DNA from: Piezodorus guildinii
Lineage: Eukaryota > Arthropoda > Insecta > Hemiptera > Pentatomidae
Direction: 5' to 3'
Length of the DNA: 64,000 bases
NCBI GenBank assembly: GCA_023052935.1
Contig: CM041294.1
Span: 13,131,791-13,195,790, forward strand
A program made the translations under genes and the position numbers. Positions 10,510 through 22,681 of this stretch are shown piece by piece (within the stretch, counting starts at the first letter, position 1; the number at the start of each line of letters is the position of its first letter). The notes below the pieces were generated by a model. The model was not told the origin of the DNA. It did no database searches and worked only from the letters and a program-made list of their open reading frames with translations.

Positions 10510-10880
10510 CTGTACCACTACAACCATGAAGGGTCTTGGGCTCAGTACATATAGAAATTCGTACTGTTTCTAGGCCAACGGGGAGCGGCGTGGTCTAGTG
10601 GATAGAGCGCTAGTCTGCTGTGTGCGGGTCCTGGGTTCGAATCCCGTCTGAGGCAGAATATTATTTATTCTGTTAATTCAGTCGGGGGTGACCCTAGGGT
10701 ATGGAGACCCTCCTGGGGCAGACCCAGCCTCTATAAAATGGGTACCCAAAATAATTGGGGAAAAACCTGGCGGCTGAGCGTGTTTAAGGCCTAATCACCT
10801 CATTGCACTGCCGTTGGTCTAGAAACAGTACGAATCTCTATATGTACTGAGCCCAAGACCCTTCATGGGTTGTAGTGGTA

Positions 10881-10928
<48 letters not shown>

Positions 10929-11158
10929 GCCAAATGCCGTGCATTGAGTTGTTTAGGCCTTAATCACGCTCAGCCGCCAGGTTTTTCCCCAATTAATTTG
11001 GGTACCCACTTTACAGAGGCTGGGTCTGCCTCAGGAGGATCTCCATACCCTAGGGTCGCGCCCCGACTGAATTAACAGAATAAATAACAGCCGGATTCGA
11101 ACCCAGAACCTGGAGCACAGCAGACTAACACTCTATCCACTAGACCACGCCGCTTCCA
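10510..11158 (-). mobile_element. Older SINE-B copy, split by a younger SINE-B
   Basis: The minus-strand SINE lies in two parts. Its 3' tail is at 10510-10580 (GGGTCTTGGGCTCAGTACAT on the plus strand) and its body and tRNA-like head are at 10926-11158 (GCGGCGTGGTCTAGTGGATA and a GGTTCTGGGTTCGAATCC box when reversed). The split is filled by a plus-strand SINE-B, with TAGGCCAA repeated on either side. Confidence 0.75.
10579..10925 (+). mobile_element. Younger SINE-B inserted in a SINE-B, with poly-T tail
   Basis: The head GGGAGCGGCGTGGTCTAGTG, then AGAGCGCTAG and CCTGGGTTCGAATCCCG, shows A and B boxes of a tRNA-type Pol III promoter. The acceptor ends do not pair as in a real tRNA, so this is a SINE and not a tRNA gene. 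The body runs through GGAGACCCTCCTGGGGCAGA and TGAGCCCAAGACCCTTCATG to TGGTACAGG and ends in about 38 T. TAGGCCAA is duplicated at 10571-10578 and 10926-10933. Confidence 0.8.
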
Positions 11159-12060
11159 TATTTAATTGTAAAAAAACATTACTTTGTAGAGACATATCAT
11201 CTTGAATTATGCCACTGTAATCTGAATGTGTCTGTAGACAGTATGAATCGGCGGTATACATTGCATAGTTTTTTAATTTTTTTTATATATTTTGTTTTTG
11301 TTTTTTTTATGGAATAGGCTTTATAACAGTTTCAAAATATTGATCCACCTGTGAATGAATTAAATTAATCGCTATTTTTTTTTTTTTTTTTTTTTTGTCT
11401 CATCTTTAATTCCGGCATTATATTTCGAATTATTCTCCATTAGGAGATTGAACCATCTATGAAAATTAAAATGGAAGATTATTTTTATTCTTATAACGCC
11501 GTTTTTTTTTTGTTAGTGTCTTTTTTTTTTTTCATTGTTTCAATAGGACGGTTACTTTTTTCTTCTCTTGTTATTAATTTGATTGTTGACCTAGAAATTT
11601 GTTGATTCGACTATTGCATATTTTTTTTTCTTATCCCTATATCGCTTATACCTATTTTTTTTTTTTTCATCTTTGAATCGAAATTTTTGACTCAAAGGAG
11701 GGGATCTTCCACTTTTATTTCTTATATATAATTTAATAAAAAATGAACAAACCGCTGCTCACGCGCCATTCTAGGCATGTTGGTAACGTCACCATGGTAA
11801 CGAAATCAAAGCTTTTAACCCCTGCCTAAAATTGCATACTGCGCCTTAAGAAGTTTTCACAACAATAATATCTAATCTTAACCGCTGAAACCAACTTACA
11901 ACAGAAAATAATCCAAACAATTGGACTTTTTTAAACGCATATAGGAGGAACGGTTGCATGAAAAAATACAGGACCAATATCAATCGATCAATTCTAGAAA
12001 GATTAGGGTTCACATGCTGATAATACTATATTAATGGTTAGGAGTAGGATGAGATATCTT
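11159..12060. other. T-tract-rich interval
   Basis: Several T homopolymers (about 11377-11396, 11520-11532 and 11657-11667). No gene or known repeat recognised. Confidence 0.5.
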
Positions 12061-12079
12061 CTTCGGTCACGAATTGAAA

Positions 12080-12345
12080 CTTAACCTAGTCACGGAAGAT
12101 CTGCTGCTTGTTATATCTTCCCCTCGAACCTGAGGTGTCTCCTATCACTTGTTTAATCATTCCATAAATCATAGATTTTTCATCCTGATTTCCGAGAAAG
12201 GGCGTAAAAAGAAGACCACCCTCCGTCAGAGGAGGGCGTAGGCCGGACACCCAGAATCGGATGTAAACAGTACACAAGGGACCGGTTGGAGGCCGTAAAT
12301 AAGGCAGCAATAAAACCCTAAGGAAGCCGCCGGCCGGGGGACACT
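12080..12345 (-). other. GC-richer segment with a 74-codon frame, unidentified
   Basis: A minus-strand frame from 12310 to 12086 starts MLPYLRPPTGPLCTVYIRFW and contains PLTEGGLLFTPFLGNQ. Composition changes at about 12120-12460. The product is not recognised. It may be a piece of an unrecognised retroelement. Confidence 0.2.
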
Positions 12346-12629
12346 GCCTGTATAATTCAAGGATTATCTGCGATTCAACATCTAAAGCCTCGGCTGGTTA
12401 GGATCGAAAACACAACGGCCTAGGAATAGGAACCTTTCCTCATGATCGTAGATACTGATGCCGGATATGTTGGCTGTAGTGGGCTTCATCGAGGAAGCTA
12501 GGTGCCAATGTTAAGCGGGATTTCAAAGTGGACATTAAGGAAAGGTATTTCTCAGAGTGAGAATAGGGAAATATACATAACTTAGTAATTAACATTATAA
12601 AGGCGTTAGTTGTGAGGAAGGTTATGGTA

Positions 12630-13630
12630 ACTTATCTCGCGTTATATCCTTCCAAAAAGTACTATATCACTTTTAATTCTTTCCAAAAAGTACTATATCC
12701 ACGTTAATTCCAAAAATTACTATATCCATATTATATTGTTAGAAAGTCATGGGAAAAATGCAATAATATGGAAAAATAAGTTGTTAATAAAGTACAAAAT
12801 CAACTCTAGATTTTAATAAAAAACAACAACATGTAAATTGGTCCAGTAATAAATAAATAACAGATTTTTGCGTTTCCTGTGAAATTGTTTAAAGTGGATA
12901 TAGTACCTTTTGGAACTTTCTGAAAAATTTAAACCAAATTTATGTTGCTACAAGAAGAAATACTAAGAAAAAACTTAATATAATTGACAACCCAAAATAA
13001 CCAAAGCGACGCAATTAAGTTGTTTCAAATAGCCTAAAAACTGATTATTAGGTCAAAACCATTGATCAAAATAATAGCAGTGATTCAAGACGTGCTAAAT
13101 GAACCAAAAAAAAAATGAACAAAATCGAGAAAACAATAAATTAATGGTTATATATTGTAATATAGGTAGGGTTAGGTGCTTCTGCCGTATAGTAGGAAAT
13201 ATAATACCTTTTGGAAAGAAATGTTATATCTGTTTACATGGCATATAGTACGTTTTGGAAGGAAATGTTTTTAGTACCTTTTGGAATGAAATAAATTGTG
13301 GATTTAGTACCTTTTGGAATGAAATGCAATTTTTATATACTTTTTTAAAGGATTTTTATGTTTTTTAGATGAAATTAGATGACGGATTTAGATACAACTA
13401 AAACATTAGAATACAAATATGTCAAAATATGAACTTTGAAAAAAATGTCCTTTAGTACCTTTTGGAAATCAAAACCTCAATTATTGATTGCCTTGTGAAT
13501 CTCTTAACTGTCAACCACTAATTTTCATCATATATCCTAATCATAAGGCATATATTCATTAGACAAAATCAAATAAATGATGAAATTACAAATATGTCAA
13601 GCAAAAACCTTTTGGAAATCAACGCCTTAA
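12630..13630. repeat. Composite of M1-related repeats with many CCTTTTGG motifs
   Basis: 12640-12918 aligns with the right end of M1 (ATTTTTGCGTTTCCTGTGAA, then GGATATAGTACCTTTTGGAA). 13340-13482 is the reverse complement of an M1 left end, ending TTTTGGAAATCAAAACCTC followed by AATT. 13605-13630 is another M1-like end (GGAAATCAACGCCTTAATT). Within the block TAGTACCTTTTGGAA and its reverse complement recur at least eight times: inverted near 12648-12720 and direct near 13195-13325. It may be a larger relative of M1 with subterminal repeats, or several copies inserted into each other. Confidence 0.6.
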
Positions 13631-13634
13631 TTGG

Positions 13635-14330
13635 AACGTACTTTGTAAGAGTGATATAGTGTTCTTTTTATTCGATCCTCATGTTTCAATATAGTATGTG
13701 TATCTTAATACCATAGTTACTTTTAAGTATCTTATATAATCTCTTGTCCAGATGAATACGGTAGTTAACGATATTAGAAAAAGTAGAAGCCTTTTTGAAA
13801 AATAAACGTTGAACGTGATGGTAATTTTCTTCATGGCGCCCTTTTTGTAGGCAATGAAATATCTGATTCATTGCACTAATGTCAGAAATGACAAAGAAAA
13901 CTCTTCTCCAACACAGAGTATCTGTTGTAGGAATAACTAAATTAAAGACCTACAGTCTTGAAATAGTTACCAACACCGGTTCGTTTGAGCCACCCGACAA
14001 AAAAAAAAATGACTTGAATAATAATTCAATATTATTTATAAAGATAAAAATATATTATTTTGAATTTGAATTATAATAAGTAAGATAATATATGAAAGAA
14101 AAAAGGCTCGGAGGTAACGGCTATAATACATGAGCCGACCTCACAGGTGCTCGTGGGAACAGTCTTGGATTCGGGTCACCGTTACTGCCTAACCTACTCT
14201 CCCTTTCCTAAACCTCTTCGCCGCTGTCTGCCACGTCCTATCCTTTGTCTTCCTAATTATATTATACACCTGTCTTCAGGTAGAATCTGCGCCTTTTTCA
14301 GGACATTAAAAGAATATTCTTAATATTACA
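13635..14330. other. Interval without recognised genes
   Basis: AT-rich apart from about 14100-14260, which is more balanced and pyrimidine-rich. No convincing ORF. Confidence 0.5.
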
Positions 14331-14339
14331 ACATTTCTT

Positions 14340-14722
14340 TGTCACAATAATAAATAAATTCTTTATTATTCTGGGACGTGTCCCTTTAGAATACAAAATA
14401 CAGAATTTACAAAAGGTGCTTTGGAGTCTTAGAGCAAATTTAATATATGTTAACAAGTTAATAATTACTTATATAAAATAGACATATTCAAATGAGAAGA
14501 AAACAAAAAAAAACGACAAAATAAAAAATAAATAACTTATTTAGGTACAAATCTGTCGAGCCTGGATATTCATTAAGTTATTAAATATGCGGGATTTGAA
14601 GGTTGACAGAGAGTTGGAGTGACGGATGGAAGGAGGGATAGAATTCCATAAATGTGCAGTTCGGTGGGTCTTACTGTATAAATCTGAAGACCTGGAGCGT
14701 GTACAAAGAGGATAGACAGAGA
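14340..14722 (-). pseudogene. CR1-like LINE 3' end, 5'-truncated
   Basis: The minus strand gives THRTAHLWNSIPPSIRHSNS and STFKSRIFNNL followed by a stop. This is the short conserved C-terminus (WNSLPxxIR, then LSTFKxxL) seen at the end of many CR1 or L2-type LINE ORF2 proteins. The tail contains the GGGACGTGTCCC box, also found near 59880 in the plus-strand relative at 59335-59935. M1 sequence abuts it at 14723. Confidence 0.7.
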
Positions 14723-15049
14723 AGGACATTTTTTACGAAATTGATTTATTTACATATTTGTAGTCTCATCAATTAGTTATATCTATTAAATCTATTAAAT
14801 CTCCTATTTGATTTTATCTAATGAACACCCAAGCCCTTTATAAACGCAATTTAGAAATATAATTATTTTCTTAAAGGAAATAATTACACATTTAATTTCG
14901 TTCCAAATTATACCAAAACATCTCATTTCATATCTTTAATATAATGTTATTAATATACTAAAAAAAACGTTCTGGATTTTAATGGGAAAAGAATTAAATT
15001 AGCTAATTTAATAATATAATAATTAGTGATTTTCGGAAATCAACGTCTC
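14723..15049. mobile_element. MITE M1, left-truncated copy
   Basis: Collinear with 1716-2080: starts GGACATTTTTTACGAAATTG, shares TGATTTTATCTAATGAAC, and ends TTTTCGGAAATCAACGTCTC. The first ~22 bp of the left terminal repeat are missing where it meets the LINE fragment. Confidence 0.75.
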
Positions 15050-15750
15050 AATCGTAGGAGGTCAAAAATGTATGATGGGCGGCGGGATTGGATAACTTGG
15101 TAAAGGAATGATGCGAGGAAATATTTGCGACGATGACAATCATACGTATAATTAAAATGTTGATACCTACAAAGTTTTATAGATAATGGCTATTAGTAAT
15201 TTGAATGCGCAAGGACAGACAGGTGGATTCTACATGTAAAATTTATATACAAAATATTCATAAAAAATATTTAAACAATATATTTTTTAATGCAATTATT
15301 ATATTATCACGTTTAATTTAATTACATTACAAACTATAAAACTAGATAGATACAAACAAGATACAACATAAACTAAAAAAAAAAAAATTTAAAAACCAAA
15401 TCACCCTCGAAACTGTGGTTTATACTCCCTCTAACTAAGGAACGCCGTGAATGCCTATACGAAATGTAAATATGTTCATTACCCAGTACACAAGTAGCTT
15501 TCCTATTCAGAAAGGTGTTTCAGCAAAAGTATTTTCGAGCAATACTTTATAATTGGTTAGCAAGCTATTGTCAACAATAATCCACTGTGCCAATTCTTAT
15601 GTAGATATTGTAAGCCACGAACAAAATTAAGTCAAGATTACATGAAAACACTTAGTGCTAATAATAATAATCAATAGATTGAAGAGAAAAAAATATTATT
15701 GTTTAATGTTAAATCGAAGTCTTAAAAATAATATGTCAGTAAACATTTTT
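15050..15750. other. AT-rich interval, nothing recognised
   Basis: No ORF or repeat recognised. Confidence 0.5.
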
Positions 15751-15754
15751 TTTA

Positions 15755-16066
15755 AAATATATCTATTGGAATTTACAAAGCTTCCCTATGGAAGCACTCT
15801 AAAAATGTTCTAAACTAGAACGTCTCGGGGCCATCTCCTGTTCAGACGCCTCGGAGGATACTCAGGAATCGAAGAGAAAAAAATGATTAGAGTGGGAATG
15901 GAGTTTGTCATGAAAGGAATTATATCCGGATCGAGCCAAATCAGTAACATACGGAACATTAAGGTCTTTATGGATGAGTTTATTTTATTTATGAGACAAA
16001 GTAAGAAGCTTGAGGATTTTGGATTGTAAGGATTGATTTAGTACAGATCCGAACAGTGAATATAAA
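15755..16066 (-). pseudogene. Jockey LINE, 5'-truncated, minus strand
   Basis: The reverse complement matches the ORF2 C-terminus at 43375-43600 and the start of its 3' tail: QSLQSKILK-like sequence, then DLNVPYVTDLARSGYNSFHD, then PPRRLNRRWPR-like sequence and the GTGCTTCCATAGGGAAGC stretch. Frame is broken. No poly-A remains. Confidence 0.7.
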
Positions 16067-16935
16067 ATTAATATTTGTAATTGTGTTTTATTCTGTTATC
16101 TTTTTTTTTTTTCTTAAATGGCCATCACAAGGTAAGAAAACCGGCTTATATGAAAGATTTAATTTTTTTAATCTAAATCTTGTATATAGGTAGTGAAAAA
16201 TATATTTTAAATCGACAAAGCAATAAAGGGTCTCTCTCTCCATTCACTTGCCTGAAATAACGGTATCGTCAATTTCGAATTTCAGACTAATTTACTGGCT
16301 CTTTTTTTATTTAATTTATTTCGTATGAAGCCATTAACCACGAGGGTAATTTTCGCCTTACGTCATCATGGTAGAATTATTTTTAAAGTCTATTGTAAAA
16401 GTCTGTCTGTCTTAGAAAGTCAAAAAATTGTTTAGTGGTCTGTATGTTATTCAGTGGAATGCTGTTTAGGTCAGAGGCTATTTCAAAATGTACTTTGTGA
16501 GTATCATAAGCCCAAAAAATACACAGACACCATCTAATCTGACTATTGGATTACTTTGATGTTCGTACAAATGTAACGATATATTTGAAGAGAATACTTA
16601 AAAATCAACCACTTAATAAAAATAGGATCGTTCTCCATCTAGGTTTTAGCTTGTGAGTCAGTGTATGAAATTTGGAATGTAGGGTAGATCAAATAGGTAC
16701 ATTCGTATTTCAATTGAGTGAAAACACTTCCTGTGTCCGAATCAAATAAAACTGTTTTACTGCATAATAAAAGAGGGAATGTCACTGGGTTTAATTGATG
16801 AAGCATTAATTGATTAAGTGAAAGCAGAACAGATGACTGTTTGCATTACAACTAAGTCGGACTCTATAACTCAGAACATTTCCTGCAGATCTTTGCTTGA
16901 GTAGTCAATGAAGGAGGACTACTAATTGAGCAGGC
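16067..16935. other. AT-rich interval, nothing recognised
   Basis: Contains a T tract at about 16100 and ordinary AT-rich sequence. No feature recognised. Confidence 0.5.
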
Positions 16936-17290
16936 TATGCAGAACATTATGGGTAAGCGAGCCTGGGCTTAGGGGTCGTCGGCCGGAAGACAGACACTCG
17001 GAAGCGGTAAAGAAGAAGAGGATAAGAAGTAGACGAAGAGGAGGAGATAGCAATTAGGCCGATGTAGTGGCCCCCGAAAACAGGTTGAGCGACTCCTCAA
17101 ATATTCCTGCTGGCCTCTCGTCCATTTACATAATCGCTGGGGTCCCCGTTCCCCCTTACCGTATCCTCAGCTTTCTGGAATCCTTCCACCTCATACAATT
17201 CTCTTTTCATTAGGAACAGAATCACCTTTTCTAATACCGTCTTTTTTGTTGGAACATTTCGTGTTCCCGGCTGTTTTACTGCCAATTAAA
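16936..17290 (-). other. GC-richer segment with a 62-codon minus-strand frame
   Basis: A purine-rich stretch (about 17005-17060) precedes a minus-strand frame at 17285-17097 that starts MAVKQPGTRNVPTKKTVLEK and continues VILFLMKRELYEVEGFQK. The amino acid mix is protein-like, but no family is recognised and there is no clear splice border or upstream gene. Confidence 0.25.
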
Positions 17291-19400
17291 GAAGGAAATA
17301 AAACCGGTCATTTTAAGCATTTGCATAAGTAAACTGACATACATAATTCGGAATGATATGGAACCCTAATTGAATAAAGCTACAAATTTTATTTCCGAAT
17401 GCACATTATTACCTTTTCCTGCAGCCGTCATTAGGAAATTTATAACTTAGTAAGGTTGTTGGTCCTCATTTGGAAACCGAATACCCCAGATGGTTCAAAT
17501 TCTTTATAGGACTTTTCCAAAAAATAGCTTAAGATTTTACATTTCTGGGATCATCAATTCTTTAAAAATAAAAATAATATTTCGCCAAAAAGATCATTGA
17601 TCAATAAATAAACTAAATATTTAATTCACTCCTTTGCACATTTCATACTATAGAAAAACTCTATACTTAAAATGAAAGAGCAGAATGTCTAATTTTAAAT
17701 AAAATCATTGGCATAGCACTTGAACCACAGATGGGCTCAGTTTCAAAATCATGTTTCAAACAGCTATTCACGTAAAGCAACCATCAGGGGGTCTCCACAA
17801 AACCATGAGACCGCGTGGGAAATAAAAACCAACTAAATAGAGGATGATACCGCAGGAAGCTACGTGTAGCGAATTGAAAAGACAATAAGTTGAGATGAAC
17901 TGATGTGTGGCAAAGCGGTTAAAAAGAGAATGGAGGTTAAAACGATTTTTATAGTCAACAAATAAATTTAAATTTTAAACGTTTGAATATAGTCTTAATT
18001 GAGGTCAGTGCTTCTAAGCATTTAGTTAGCGTTAAAGTCTCTAGAGACATCAATTCATAAGTCATTTCGTTGTTATCAGCTAGCTCAAGTGAATAAACAA
18101 ATTATAGACAAACACAAGGACCTTTGGCAATGTTGAGGAAGAGTATGGAACCAGTAGTCCCTGTTGATCGAGACCGAAGCAGGTATTGAATTATTATTCT
18201 TGAGGGATATTACAGCTACAAGGAATTACACATAATAAATCTGGGTATAGGACAGAAATTCATAGATGACTCTTTTTCTAATTATAAATTTTTACGGCGT
18301 TGATTCAAATTTAATTATTTATTTTATTGAAAGCAACGGAGACTTTAACGGTGGTTAATTACAGAGTGCCGTTTTGAGTAGACTGAATTAGCTTTGACGA
18401 CTAAGTTATATACCATTACAACTTATATTTCTTAAGTTATAATTTATGTTTTACTGTCAGTATTTTACCATTATTAGTTTTCATTCTTTCAAATTTAGCG
18501 GTTATTTTAAGTTTATTTGAATTATCGTTAGTTTTTCTTTTTTTTTATTCATTGTCTGGTAAAATGAAGAAATTTTTTTAAGTAATATATTAATTATAAT
18601 CTAGCTGAAAAAAAAAATACTAAGAAACAAGGAAGTTAATCAATCAGTGCTATTTTTATAAAATTAAAGTTCGTAAAAGAAATTCGAGCTAGATATATGG
18701 AGCAAAACCAGATGGGTGATAAATTGTGATAAAGAGCCACCAAATCACACTCCATAACTTATGCTAGAAATCGGAGATTTCCTTTCGACGGGCTAGCATA
18801 TTTTAAAAATGTAAAATAGAATAAAAAAAATTGCCAACACTGTAGGTCAGTCATCCTGTCAGTATTAAATCTGGAACGGGCGGTATATCAGGGCTCAAGA
18901 TCTTTGTAGTGTATTAAAAGATTAACATGATTGGTTTTCCGGGGAGCTGTCTCTTTGATGGCCTCTTTGGCCAACAAAATAAAGGTTACTAGTCTTTTAA
19001 TGAGAACATTTATGTGATTCAGGGTTTGGCTGGCGATTCCTGAATGTTACTGTCAACAGTCCAAGCAGGTCATCGATCTACTGTCTGGAATAAATTTTCG
19101 ATTTCTGGTAGTCCATTGTTGTTTATCAGATATTACATTTTTCGCACATTTAAGTCGGTTTTTATGCCTAATCTTTTCAGATAAAAGGAAAAAAAAGTTT
19201 TATGAAGTATGAATATAGATTGATCTGTTACCTAAATCGAAAAAAAACTACATTAAAAATACATAAAACAGTTTAGTATCAATTTTATCAAATCCTTACA
19301 CTTTTTCTTAGGTACAAGAATGTTTTTTATGCTTACTTTATCACCCTCAATAACCCTTAACAGGCTAGAGTGTACTTACGTACACCTTCTTTTTATGGAC
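17291..19400. other. Long interval without recognised genes
   Basis: About 2.1 kb of AT-rich DNA. Slightly more balanced patches at 17720-17900 and 18840-19090 show no convincing ORF or repeat. Confidence 0.5.
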
Positions 19401-19404
19401 TGAT

Positions 19405-19525
19405 TTAAAAATGCCCGGAGGCTGTGAGTGAATCCTTATAAAAGCCCCGCCGGGACTTGGATTCGAACTCAGAACCTGTAGCATGAGAGACTAGCGCGCT
19501 AGCCACTCAGCCACGGGCTCCCAAA
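19405..19525 (-). mobile_element. SINE-A fragment (head only)
   Basis: Reverse strand: GGGAGCCCGTGGCTGAGTGG, CTAGCGCGCTAG, then GTTCTGAGTTCGAATCCAAG and CCCGGCGGGGC. Same head as the copies at 5893, 32190 and 47045; the body is missing. Confidence 0.75.
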
Positions 19526-20135
19526 TTATCAATATTTCAGCTATTAATAAATATATAGCATACCAACTAATGAAGCTAATTAATGAGCATCTTACTAAGT
19601 AACCTATACGACAATATATGTACATATATATGTTTACATGAGTATATATATACATGAGAGATCGAGAGATAGTGAAAGAGGGAGACAAAGAAGGAGAGTG
19701 AGTTTTTTTCAGTTAAGTCATTAGGACCATTAAGTTATTATTGTTAACCAATTAAAGTTATTATTAAAACAATTAAACAGAAATGCTTTAATTAAAAAAT
19801 TGAGTCATATAACTCAATATAAACGTCATGAACAATTCACTGAGACTATTTACTATTTCTACTAGAGACACCTTTATGAAGCAGAAGGTATAATTTAAAC
19901 CGGGTCAAACGGAATCAGTTAAATAGCTCTGAAGATTGCCTTCGTTTAGCTGAAGGCTCTTCCAACCAACTAGAGGTTTATTAATTTAGTGATTACTTCA
20001 TTCGCCTATTACAGATTTTATTACACACATGTTTTGCTAACTGCCCTCCTATTAAGTTTATCTGTTCTTTGTTCTTGTAAATAGAGTTCTTGGTGTATGT
20101 ATATGGAGTAAAAAAATAATATGAGCACATTTTAT
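19526..20135. other. AT-rich interval, nothing recognised
   Basis: Contains TATATA-rich patches near 19610-19660. No gene recognised. Confidence 0.5.
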
Positions 20136-20139
20136 TTTC

Positions 20140-20812
20140 TTCTTCTTCTTCTACTGGCACAACAGACGCATATAGCTGTCCTCAGCCTGCTCAACCAGTC
20201 CTTCCCACAGTGTTATCTTCTGTCATTGTTATCGTTATTCCTAGCTTTCGGAGGTCACCGCTTACATTGTCCCGCCATCTGGTCTTAGGTCTGCCTCTAG
20301 GTCGCACTCCATCAGGATCATGCATATTATAAGGATATTCTTTTGGCTGCTCTTGAATCTTCCATCCTGAGGACATTGCCTAGCCATTTAAGACGCTGGA
20401 TCTTTACGAACATGGACACTGCTAATTCCTGATACAGCCGATATACTTCCTTGTTTGTCCTTATCCTCCATCTTCCTGACTCTTGGACTGGTCCGAAGAT
20501 CTGTCTGAGAACTTTTACTTCAAATCGGACCAATTTTTCAGAAGCAGTCTTGTTAAACGTCCATGTCTCACATCCGTATGTTGTCACTGGTCTAACAAGC
20601 GTCTTGTACAGCCTGATTTTAGTGGTCCTGCTCAGCAATCTACTTTTGAATAGCTTAATAAGAGCAAAATATGCTCCATTCCCAGCCACCAATCTAGCTC
20701 TTATCTCCTCATCCTCATTAGCATCTTCATTGATACGGGCCCCGAGGTAGCTAAAACTGTTTACCACATCCAGCGTGTAATCCTTGATAACACATGTACG
20801 TTGAGGCTGCAC
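20140..20812 (-). pseudogene. LINE-C reverse transcriptase C-terminal part
   Basis: A minus-strand frame of 161 codons holds NSFSYLGARINEDANEDEEI, then KIRLYKTLVRPVTTYGCETW, KVLRQIFGP and VKIQRLKWLGNVLRMEDSRA. After one frameshift near 20350 it continues GVRPRGRPKTRWRDNVSGDL. This is the post-catalytic (thumb and tail) part of a non-LTR RT. Endonuclease, fingers and the YADD palm motif are absent, and the 3' end is followed by a CTT-rich tract (AAG repeats on the coding strand). The piece at 30728-30992 is a related family. Confidence 0.8.
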
Positions 20813-21270
20813 ATTTTATTTTAATGTCTATGTTACTAAGAAAGGTTTTCATAGAAAAATCAGTCTTTTTTTTTATCAAAATGTATTAGTAATCAATTCA
20901 AAAGCTGAAATCATAATAATCCTTATAATATTATTTTTTTAAAATATCGTATGCTTTTCATAAACAAGTAATTTTCTATCGGTTGAATAAAACCAACACC
21001 GCACGATCTAAATTCCTCCCAATCTGAAAGAAATAAAGATAACGAACGGTATTTGTGGACGGTTTCCCTCATTTTATTTCAGTAAGGCCTTTTTTTCCTT
21101 ATTGGTACCACAGCCGTTCAAAATAATCAGTTCGAGAATTCTGACAGACTTCAATGTGAAATTTAATCAATACTTGTAGAATACTGCTTACAATTATTTT
21201 TAAATACAACTCTAAACATTTTTGTTAAGTAACGGATTTTAGTTACGATAGAGTATCGGTTTTTGTTTAT
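20813..21270. other. AT-rich interval, nothing recognised
   Basis: No ORF or repeat recognised. Confidence 0.5.
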
Positions 21271-21553
21271 TTATTTAACGTCATTTTATGCTACTATTGC
21301 TAATCGGACGATGTAGACTACAATGGGAGTCCTAAATTTTGCCTATCCAGGTTTTATTAGGATTGGGGTCTTTAACGAGTACCTGAAATCGCACAGGCTC
21401 GGGAAAACCTTTTAAAGTCTCCTCTGAAGGACGGCATAACTAAGAATTTTTTACCCCCATTAAAAAATCCTAGGACCACCTGCGGGTTTGAAACCGTGAC
21501 CTTTGGCATAGGAGGCTGTTATGCTAACGACCCAGCTACAAGTGATCCCGATA
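21271..21553 (-). mobile_element. SINE-C, minus strand
   Basis: Reverse strand: head TAGCTGGGTCGTTAGCATAA, box GGTTTCAAACCC, then TTTTTTAATGGGGGTAAAAA, the CACTCCCATTGTAG-like block and TCGTCCGATTAGC, ending ATTTAT-rich. Matches 8597-8830 and 54714-54945. Confidence 0.65.
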
Positions 21554-21978
21554 GAGTATCGGAAAGCCAATAGGTGAAGGTGCAGTTTCCATTTAAGATT
21601 ACCGTGATAATTTGAAATACAGTTATATTTTATATCAACAAAGATTTTATAGAGCGAAAAGCTCTATTATAGCATCATCTTTGTCACTAGACACATTCAT
21701 TCGAATTAAAAATAAAAGTTGAAATGTACAGAAAGTTTGTACTATAATTATATTGGTTAATAAATGGTGAGAGGGCAGTGTTATTCAAATAAAGCTGTTA
21801 CAATATAAATTCTGCATTCATGAACCAAAAAAACCAACAACTCGCATGAACCAAAGGTTACATAATCTCTTGAATTGTTCTTTAACAGTTATGTTCAGCT
21901 CTGTATATCATCTCTTAAGGGATGCTACATTTCATATACTTCGTTAAAACTAATATTGGCTAGGTAATTAAGAAACTA

Positions 21979-22681
21979 TTGGGTTGTTTCACATGAAATG
22001 TCCGTTTTTATAGTTTCTGAAATACATAAAGGATTTTGCAGGTCTCTGTTGTTTTCTTCCGAATGTTTACATTTTTAAAATAAACGGTTACTAATCCTCT
22101 ACCTTTGTATTATAAACATTAGCTTCCCAATCAATTAACCACTTTTTAGTATACCTCCAAATATGGAAACACGCGATTTTCGAGTAATATTTTTGTACGA
22201 GTTTAAACTCGGCCATTCAGCAGCTGAGGCCGCTAGAAATATTTGCAAGGCGTTTGGGGAAGGGAGTGTTAATGAACGGACCATTCGCTGTTGGTTTGCT
22301 AAGTTTTCAGCTGGGGATACCGAATTGGAAAACTTGTCCCGAGGAAGACCTCCGTCTGTAATAGACAACGGTGTCCTCAAACATACAGTAGAAGGAAACC
22401 TCTAAAAAACAGTTAAAGGACTCTCAGGACAACTAAATGCAAGTGCATCTACCGTTTCGAAATCATCGAAAATGACGATCAAGTGAAAAGTGCGTTTTCA
22501 GATTTTGTTTCACTTCAAAGCTCAGTTTTTCAATTCGGGGATAAAAAAGTTGGTGTCACGTTGGGAAAAATGTGTAGAAAAAGAAGGTAAATACTTCGAA
22601 TAAAATTATCTTGTTTTCATATTGTATTTTTAATAAAAGTCCTTTACCTTGAAAACGGACATTTCATGTGACACAAACCAA
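21979..22681 (+). mobile_element. TTGGGTTGT mariner, copy 2, internally deleted
   Basis: TA flanks at 21977-21978 and 22682-22683. This copy preserves the best N-terminus of the five: an 80-codon frame from 22163 with TRDFRVIFLYEFKLGHSAAE, AARNICKAFGEGSVNERTIR and FAKFSAGDTELENLSRGRPP, the DNA-binding domain of a mariner-type transposase. The frame ends at 22405. Sequence then jumps from STVS to NDDQVKSAFSDF, so the whole catalytic core including the YSPDLSP region is gone. Shorter than the other complete copies. Confidence 0.85.

Noticed and set aside
10579..10655. A tRNA gene (A and B boxes, TCTAGTGGATAGAGCGC and GGTTCGAATCCC)
   Set aside because: The acceptor ends do not pair and a SINE body and tail follow; the same unit recurs at 54381 and 58389.
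19440..19522. A tRNA gene on the minus strand (GTGGCTGAGTGGCTAGCG and GAGTTCGAATCC)
   Set aside because: It is the head of SINE-A, with longer copies at 5893, 32190 and 47045; no acceptor stem.
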